64,000 nucleotides of DNA from Paraescarpia echinospica (lineage: Eukaryota > Annelida > Polychaeta > Sabellida > Siboglinidae): the NCBI GenBank assembly GCA_020002185.1, contig CM034533.1:49152271-49216270 (forward strand), given 5' to 3'. A program made the translations under genes and the position numbers. Under the pieces are notes generated by a model that had not been told where the DNA came from, searched no databases, and saw only the letters and a program-made list of their open reading frames with translations. Shown in pieces: positions 57,660-64,000 of the stretch; within the stretch, counting starts at the first letter, position 1, and each line of letters opens with the position of its first letter.

Positions 57660-58352
57660 CTGTCAACATACATAGTGACAACATGACGCATTCACATGGT
57701 CTGTCACCTGTCAACATACATAGTGACAACATGACACATTCACATGGTCTGTCACCTGTCAACATACATAGTGAGAACATGACACATTCACATAGTCTGT
57801 CACCTGTCAACATACATAGTGAGAACATGACGCATTCACATGGTCTGTCACCTGTCAACATACATAGTGACAACATAACGCATTCACATGGTCTGTCACC
57901 TGTCAACATACATAGTGAGAACATGACGCATTCACATGGTCTGTCACCTGTCAACATACATGGTGAGAACATGACACATTCACATGGTCTGTCACCTGTC
58001 AACATACATAGTGAGAACGTGACTCATTCACATGGTCTGTCACCTGTCAACATACATAGTGAGAACATTACGCATTCACATGGTCTGTCACCTGTCAACA
58101 TACATAGTGATAACATGACGCATTCACATGTTCTGTCACCTGTCAACATACATAGTGACAACATGACGCATTCACATGATTTGTCACCTGTCAACAAACA
58201 TAGTGACAACATGACACATTCACATGGTCTGTCAACATACATAGTGAGAATATGACGCATTCACATGGTCTGTCACCTGTCAACATACATAGTGACAACA
58301 TGACGCATTCACATGGTCTGTCACCTGTCAACATACATAGTGACAACATGAC
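57660..58352 (-). repeat. 48-bp minisatellite, ~14 copies, over the acceptor of the MED27 penultimate exon
   Basis: On the minus strand each unit carries TATGTTGACAG/GTGACAGAC and CATGTGAATGCG, a copy of the true boundary at 57660/57659 and the exon's first 20 bases. AG is kept in nearly all units. One unit near 58230 is shortened. An upstream acceptor would read V-T-D-H-V-N-A-S-C-C and stop at TGA before reaching the true exon. Because 48 is divisible by three, long frames of 16-residue repeats are open on both strands, but not in the MED27 frame. Confidence 0.95.
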
Positions 58353-59065
58353 CAGGGTTCATACAGACAACTAACAATTAAATTCAAGGGTTTTCTTGAC
58401 ATAAAAACATGCAATTTTCAAGGGTATATATTTCAGTTATTTATTTAGTTTTTCAGCCCCATTTTTTACCGGACCAGTCAATCATTCCATACCTGGGGTT
58501 TACAAGTAATCAACTGGCCATTGAAAAGATCGGTTACACATCAATAAATCAAGCAAGCACACATTTCAGGAATGAATGAAGCAAATAAACAATCAATCAC
58601 AAGACCCTTAGAACAATGAGGGGGATCATTAGCCAAACATTCAAATAACAAATCAATCTTGACGAAGATGCTTAAGTTTTAACTGCCTGTTTTGTTTATT
58701 ACATACAAGATACAGTAAATGAATCAGGAAACAATAACGTTCATTATATACTGTTGCTGTGTCACGTTAGTCTTTTCAGGCTTTTCACTTCTTCTCACTC
58801 AACTGGCGAACTAAACATGTTCTTGGTGTAGCCAGCATGCGGCTAATAGTGTTTCGCGGACACGTTGTTCTTGTGCGTCGCACTTTTAACATGACTGTCC
58901 AGGCTATATCGAACTCCGTTCCCGATGTTGATGGATTTTGCGTAAAATCGACATCGCGCAGAACGAACGTTTCCCGTCGGGTCTCGACACACCCATTCTT
59001 TGTATTCCACGATTGCCAACCATTCATCTTTAAATTTACAGTTCCCTTTCTCGGGAGCCATCGTA
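58353..59065 (-). mobile_element. hAT-related element fragment, second member of the CAGGGTTC family
   Basis: It begins directly after the MED27 minisatellite with CAGGGTTCATACAG, which matches the right terminus of the hAT at 16459-18356 (reverse complement CAGGGTTCATACAG). The N-terminal transposase frame lies on the minus strand near the other side. No left terminus or matching target duplication could be found, so the right limit is only the ORF start; the true element may extend to about 59200 or be truncated. Confidence 0.7.
58843..59061 (-). pseudogene. hAT N-terminal BED-like zinc-finger remnant
   Basis: The frame starts MAPEKGNCKFKDEWLAIVEY and aligns with MPRQHGNCKFRDEWLVHVQF of the other hAT. 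It continues KEWVCRDPTGNVRSARCRFY and LDSHVKSATHKNN. The finger Cys-x2-Cys reads CRFY, so the second Cys is lost, whereas the His pair is present. No dimerisation or catalytic region follows. Confidence 0.75.
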
Positions 59066-59830
59066 ATGCAAATTCAAATTGACCGATAATATTTTCAACG
59101 AACACGCTTTTGTCGCTTTCCAAAATGGCAACTTAATACCCGTATGTAGCATTACCCGTATGATCGGTACTTATGGCGCTATCTAGCGGATAATTATTAA
59201 TATAATTCTTGGTCACTTGGACTCACTCCTCGTGTTTTGTCAATCGCCTTTTAGTTTTGATGTTCCGACGTTGAATTTGAATCGCACATTTACTTTCGCA
59301 CTTATTAAATAATTTCTATTACAATGACACGGCTGAGATATAATAGCTTTGTTGTGTTTTCGCCTATACTGTTAGCATAACGCAAGCGAACATTTGAGTG
59401 ACATTATGAACTGTCAAACTGACATGTTTATTGCAGTCGCAGGCCACGATGCGAAGGGATCATCCCGTAATACATTTTAGTACAATGAGCGGGGAACAGT
59501 CATTGTCATAATGCAATATCCTTCCATTTTTAAAGAAAAGCTAGATTAACATTGCATAAGCATTAGTGTCAATAAAAGTCCATGCAACAGTAGCAATTAC
59601 TCAAAAATAGCAACCAATAGTGTGGACGAGTGAACTGTCCTTGTTCGGAAGTATTCACATAAAAATAAAATTACGCTAGTAGTCTAATCTGACTAACACA
59701 TTAATGTTCATAATAGTGAGTCACTGGACGAATGAACCATACTATTCACTAACAATAAGCTGTTTCTAATTTAAACGTCAGCTCATGGGGAGTCAAACAA
59801 AATTAGAAATATGCTGAATATATACAGTCT
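59066..59830. other. Region between hAT fragment and Gypsy pol; probable Gypsy 3' end
   Basis: Read leftwards from the pol stop there are ~300 bases of non-coding sequence, then AAAAATGGAAGGATATTG at about 59535, a possible polypurine tract and LTR start, and AATAAA within CTGCAATAAACATG at about 59434. An LTR of about 200 bp is plausible here, but with the other LTR out of the window it cannot be delimited. Confidence 0.35.
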
Positions 59831-59837
59831 GTAGTCT

Positions 59838-61049
59838 TCACTTGCAGTCGTAATCTTTGAGGTAGTCCGGCGATTTCACCTGACGACCCGATCTCGATGT
59901 TACGATCTGCGGACGGACGTCTCGACGGATCGGCGTAGATGCGGCTTCGGCGACCGTTGTCGGCATCTCGATTGGCGTAACGTCTTCCGCATCCACATCT
60001 CGTTGAGGGTTGATGATGTCGTCGACAAGCGGTGCGCGGACTTGCAGCGGAGGTTCAGCCGACTTCCTCAGCTGCACGCGGTTGCGCCTGTATACCCCGT
60101 CGCATGTCTCAACCTCGTACGACCTTTCGTCTAGACGCCTGTTGACGACAGCTTTCCTCCAGACACGACTACCCTGAACGAATGGTCTCATCCGCACAGT
60201 ATCTCCCTCCTCCAGAACGGGAAGATCATGGGCAGATCTGTCGTAGTGTGTCTTCTGTTTGGCTTGGCTAAACTGCAGACGTCTCTTATCATCTTCAGTG
60301 GCTGTCGCGGAGCGCGGTTTAAGCAGTTCGCTCGTCATCGGAAGCAAAGTCCTCGTTCGTCGGTTCATGAGCCGCTGGACCGGGCTGCTTCCAACACCTT
60401 GTGTGGGCGTGTTGCGAACGTCTAACAGTGCCAGAAATTGATCAGTGTTCGTGTCTTTGTTTTTTCTCATCAGTCGCTTGGCAGATTTCACAGCGGACTC
60501 TGCCTTGCCGTTAGCCTTCTGGTTCGCTGGACTGACCAGCAAGTGCTCGAAATTCCACTCGACCGAGAAGTCGTGAAACGTCGATGCTGTGAACTGAGGA
60601 CCTGGATCTGAGACAACATAACAAGGTATGCCGTATCTGGCGAAGTGACCCTTCAGCTTGCGAATGACTGTAGTCGTGGTCGTGTCCTCAAGACGATCAA
60701 TTTCCCAAAAATTTGAGAAGTAGTCGACTGTGACTAGGTAAGACTTGCCTTCGAACGAGAAAATATCTGTCCCGACTTTTTGCCATGGTCGGTCAGGGAC
60801 GTCGTGCTGCATGAGTGATTCTCTTGGCTGGTCGACTTCGTATTTGCGACAAGTCTCACATGTGGAGATGTACTCTCTGATATCGGCTGACATGCCCGGC
60901 CAGAACACGCATTCTCTTGCCCTTCGCAAACAGCCATCTATTCCGACGTGTGAGGAGTGGATCGCCTTTTTGATTTCAGATCTCAGGCTACGTGGTATCA
61001 GAAGTACGTTCTCCTTTGAAGATGATGCCATCTTGCATGGACATTTCAT
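59838..61049 (-). pseudogene. pol: Gypsy integrase with C-terminal domain
   Basis: A 403-codon frame. Zinc module: HSSHVGIDGCLRRARECVFW then STCETCRKYEV (H-x4-H, C-x2-C). Core: Asp in KVGTDIFSFEGKSYLVTVDY, Asp in CYVVSDPGPQFTASTF and Glu in NQKANGKAESAVKSAK, so the D,D,E triad is intact. The neighbourhood differs from the common SDNGPQ (Pro for Asn). The C-terminal domain GDTVRMRPFVQGSRVW and RSYEVETCDGVYRRNRVQLR follows, then a Pro/Val-rich tail ending DYLKDYDCK. The annotated start is artificial: the frame shifts out of RNase H/connection sequence near 61000. Confidence 0.9.
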
Positions 61050-61974
61050 CTCTCACGTGGAAATACGGATGCAGAACTGTATGCAGCTGACTTCTGTCAT
61101 CAGGCCACCCTTGGAGTATGACCTTGGAGAGTTGCTGCGATACTTCATCTTGTTCTGTGGCGTTCCGTATCTGTTGTAGTCGTTCGGGGCGGATTGGAAG
61201 GAAGGACACCATGTTCACTTGTTCCAATTCTGCTTGGCTACAGCCGTCGTTTGGCAGATACGCACGGGAGAGCATGTCAGCAATGTGCATTTCTTTTCCT
61301 TTGCAGTAGATGACCTCGATGTCATATTGTTGAACTCTCAGTAGCATTCCCTGCAGACGTCTGTGTGCCTTGGCAAGAGGTTTTTTCACAATGGCCTCCA
61401 GAGGCTTGTGATCGCTGTGGACAGTTGTGTGTCTGCCAAAGGTGTATTGGTGGAACTTCTGCAGTGAAAAGACGATTGCCAGCATCTCCTTCTCAATTTG
61501 CGCGTAGCGAGTCTCGACGTCCGTAAGCGCGCGACTTGCGAACGCAACAGGTTTCCCATGCTGTAGAAGAGCTGCGCCAAGTCCTTTTTCACTGGCGTCG
61601 CACTGTATCACCAGTTCTGACTCAGGATCGTAGAAGCTGAGTAGTGGCGCTTCTGTTACCAGCCTCTTGACTTCTGCGAACGCCTGGTCTTGAATGCGAG
61701 ACCAATTCCACTGCACGTCTTTGCGTGTGAGTTGCCGAATGGGTTCCATAGCAGCGGAGAGCCGTGGCAGGAATTTGGCTAAGTAGTTCACTGTGCCATT
61801 CAGACGATGAACTTCTTCCACTGAGGACGGAGTCTGGAGTTTTGTGATCGCTTCCACCTTCTTGGGGTCGGGTCGGAGACCAACGTCTGACATCAGATGT
61901 CCGAGGAACGAGATTTCGGTTTTCTTGACCTCTGCCTTCTCTCTGTTGAGCGTTATTCCCCTCTCTCTCTGCAT
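60988..61974 (-). pseudogene. pol: Gypsy RT thumb and RNase H
   Basis: Starts within the RT after a frameshift in a GA-rich run. GITLNREKAEVKKTEISFLG and HLMSDVGLRPDPKKVEAI (RT thumb) are followed by LNGTVNYLAKFLPRLSAAME. RNase H shows IQCDASEKGLGAALLQHGKP (first Asp), RYAQIEKEMLAIVFSLQKF (Glu) and VHSDHKPLEAIVKKPL (SDH), then KEMHIADMLSRAYLP with the closing Asp. All RNase H catalytic residues are present. The usual RFLG motif before NYL reads RLNG. Confidence 0.92.
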
Positions 61975-63926
61975 CTCCTCAGCACTTCTTCCAGATTGCG
62001 GTCGTGATTTATCGACGCGTCCTCTGAATTGTCACCTGCACCGTACACGATGATGTCGTCGGTGATGCATATCATGCCTTCTAGTCCTTCCAGAGCTTGT
62101 AGAAGACGCTTCTGGAAGATCTCAGAGCTCACGCTTAGACCGAATGGGAGTCGAAGCCATCTGAATCGCCCAAATCCAGTCTGGAATGTCGTTAGGATGC
62201 TCGAGTCATAGTCGAGGACTACGTGCCAGAATCCCGAGGATAGGTCAAGTTTGGTGAAGTATTTTGCCTTTGCCAGTTCCGGTAGCACTTCATCCATGAT
62301 TGGCATTTGGTACCGCTCTCATTTCAGCGCACAGTTCAGAGGTTTTGGATCGATGCAGATCCTCAGGTCGCCTGACTTCTTTGTCGCGACCACCATGCGG
62401 CTGGTCCAGTCCGTTGGAACGTCGATTGGCGCGATCACTCCAAGTTTTTGGAGTCGATTCAGTTCAGCTTTTACCTGCGAACGCGATGCCACAGGTATGC
62501 GCCCAGTAGCAGAGGTGACAGGGGTGACTGTCTCATCAACATGTAGATGGACTTTCCCGGGTAATGTGCCGATTTCTCGATCAAATACATCTGTGTACTC
62601 GGCGAGCAGTTTCTCGCAAGAGTCAGTGTCCTTTGATGAAATAGATGCGACTTGTGCGAAGTTGCGATAGTTCACTGTGATCAGCTCCATTTGTTCTGCT
62701 ACACGTTTTCCGAGTAAGGGCAGTAGGTCTTCCTGCACCACTACGAACTCGATGCTATACTTCTTCCTGTTAGTAGGATTGCGGATACTCATACGTCGCT
62801 TGCCTAGGGGGATTAGAACTGTACTGTTCCACATTTTCAGAGTCTTGTTATAGGCTTCAAGTTCTAGGCCGGCTGCGAATTTCACTGGCAGTACATTTAC
62901 TGTTGCTCCGCTATCAATTTGAAATTGAACTTCCTGTTCTCCAAGCAGCATCTTGGCAAGAATTTCTTTGCCTGCGCAAGCTGAGAATACTTTCTCCGGT
63001 GTGTCCTCTACACCAAGTACATATTCACTGTCGCTTGATTCAGTTGTCTGTTGCACGGAGTAGACCTTGCCGTGTTGTCTGGGCCTTGCATTTGGCCTTG
63101 ACCTTTGCTCGCATTTTGCAGCGAAGTGATTTCTGCCACCGCATTTGGTGCACTTCTTACCCCATGCCGGACACTCTTCTTTCTTTCTGATGTGTCGGCT
63201 TGTACAAAATCTGCAGTCGATCAGATCTTGAGGGACCTTAGAAGTGTGTCCGCCTGTTTGATTACCTCTTTTGGGCCAGGGTGTCTGCTGCTTGTGAGTA
63301 GGTCTTGTTTGTACTCTGTGTACATGATCTTCGGGGCCGCTCATCACTTTGAAGTGGTTACTGGCTGCTTCAGCGCTGCGGCACATATCAATGCACTTTT
63401 TGAGTGTCAAGTTGGACTGCTGAAGTAGTCTTTTTCTAGTCTGGCTGTCCTTCGTGCCGCGTACAATTCTGTCTCGTAACAGAGAATCTCCGAGACAATC
63501 GCAGAAGTTGCACGTTTTCGCCAGAGTGCGCAGTGCAGTGACGTACGAGTCAATGCTCTCTGTAGCGTCTTGGTTTCTTTCGTTGAAGATATAGCGCTCA
63601 AAAGTTTCGTTTGTGTCTCCAATGATGTGTTGGTCGAACTTTTTGATTACTGTTGGTAGATCGGTCTTGTCTTCTTCCTCACTGTACACGAATGCATTGT
63701 ATATTTTTAGCGCTTCGGTGCCGACACAGTGCAGGAACAGCGCCGTCTGGTAATCGCTTGGCTGCTGGTCAAGATGCGATATGAGACTGTAATTCTTCCA
63801 CATCTGCTTCCAGAGTTTCCACTGATTTGCAGTATCATTGTGTAGTTCGAGTTTTTCGGGTGGCGAAATGTGCGAGTTGAACGCAGGAGCCGGTGGCCGT
63901 TCAGTAGCAGGCTGCGTGTCAGTCAT
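61953..63926 (-). pseudogene. gag-pol: Gypsy gag-protease-RT polyprotein (one internal stop)
   Basis: ATG at 63926 begins MTDTQPATERPPAPAFNSHI. Gag has LHNDTANQWKLWKQMWKNY and a helical capsid region (RDRIVRGTKDSQTRKRLLQQ), then zinc knuckles CRFCTSRHIRKKEECPAW and CTKCGGRNHFAAKC. Protease: VQFQIDSGATVNVLPVKF (DSG active site). RT: VIAPIDVPTDWTSRMVVATK and RICIDPKPLN. An in-frame TGA, where Arg is usual, follows ALK near 62320. The same frame then resumes with YQMPIMDEVLPELAKAKYFT, KLDLSSGFWHVVL and CITDDIIVYGAG, the catalytic box with Thr for the usual Tyr/Met-Val/Ile pair but both Asp kept. It shifts out in a GAGAGAG run at about 61960. Gag and pol share one frame, as in many animal Gypsy elements. 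Confidence 0.92.
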
Positions 63927-64000
63927 GTTCGCGAATTACTGTACCAGAGCGATTGCGAAACACTGACGCAATACGGGCGATAAATAGCAAGCGAGCGTGA
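63927..64000 (-). other. Gypsy leader at window edge
   Basis: Non-coding sequence upstream of the gag start. TGGTACAGTAATTCGCG at about 63947-63931 (minus) starts with TGG and could be the primer-binding site, in which case the LTR end lies within the last ~50 bases. This cannot be confirmed without the rest of the LTR. Confidence 0.3.

Larger units (their letters stand above)
59838..63926 (-). mobile_element. Ty3/Gypsy retrotransposon, nearly intact gag-pol, in the MED27 region
   Basis: A single element with gag, protease, RT, RNase H, integrase and a C-terminal integrase domain in order from 63926 to 59838. It is damaged only by one in-frame stop (near 62320), two frameshifts (near 61965 and 61000) and point changes. 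The lack of large deletions makes it the youngest-looking LTR element here. The 5' LTR lies beyond 64000; the last 70 bases are leader sequence. Confidence 0.92.

Noticed and set aside
57593..58255. 220-codon plus-strand frame of 16-residue repeats (HSHGLSPVNIHSDNMT)
   Set aside because: It is the antisense of the 48-bp MED27 acceptor array; any 48-bp repeat without stops stays open. The other strand shows an equally long frame. The MED27 splice boundary explains the unit.
59066..64000. Further MED27 exons upstream of 58353
   Set aside because: Looked for the conserved middle and N-terminal MED27 segments on the minus strand; none seen, only hAT and Gypsy sequence.

Overview
The window is animal nuclear DNA. 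It contains spliced genes with GT-AG introns, several retrotransposon and DNA-transposon families, and many minisatellites; there are no operons or bacterial features. A cephalochordate (amphioxus) is my best guess, because minisatellites that overlap 3' splice sites are, as I recall, a known oddity of amphioxus. The species is an inference.

Three host genes can be reconstructed exon by exon with matching splice phases. (1) CCDC12, minus strand, about 41136 down to 22190, is complete in five coding exons. (2) A Lifeguard/TMBIM-family seven-helix membrane protein, plus strand, has a non-coding exon ending at 41366 and coding sequence 42534-55281. Its ten coding exons give 239 aa. (3) The last two coding exons of Mediator subunit MED27, minus strand, lie at 57659-56788; the rest is beyond the right edge or was not found. 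CCDC12 and TMBIM are head-to-head across about 230 bp, which looks like a bidirectional promoter. TMBIM and MED27 converge tail-to-tail.

The most striking signal is that five separate minisatellites in these three genes are each built from the 3' splice site and first bases of the exon they abut: CCDC12 exon 3 (56-bp unit, about 63 copies), the CCDC12 last exon (78-bp, coding, frame-preserving), TMBIM coding exon 9 (41-bp, about 55 copies), TMBIM coding exon 10 (37-bp, about 10 copies) and the MED27 penultimate exon (48-bp, about 14 copies). Many units keep an intact AG acceptor, so these are arrays of decoy or alternative acceptors.

Regions: 1-7600 holds a decayed zinc-finger gene of unknown family, a (CA)n tract, a promoter plus histone-type stem-loop module between two direct repeats of about 318 bp, four CRE-bearing tandem repeats and a tRNA-like SINE. 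8285-19255 is a nest of transposons: a plus-strand Ty3/Gypsy fragment beside a minus-strand Ty3/Gypsy element. The second element sits in an older L2/CR1-like LINE and is itself interrupted by a CR1-like LINE and by a hAT element with an 8-bp target duplication. 19256-22190 has little recognisable beyond the probable CCDC12 3' UTR. 22190-41136 is the CCDC12 gene; its introns carry a second copy of the CR1-like LINE (with esterase ORF1), the large minisatellites, a decayed transposase-like gene, a MITE and another LINE. 41137-55530 is the TMBIM gene. 55800-64000 holds MED27, a second hAT relative and a long, lightly damaged Ty3/Gypsy element whose 5' LTR lies beyond the right edge.
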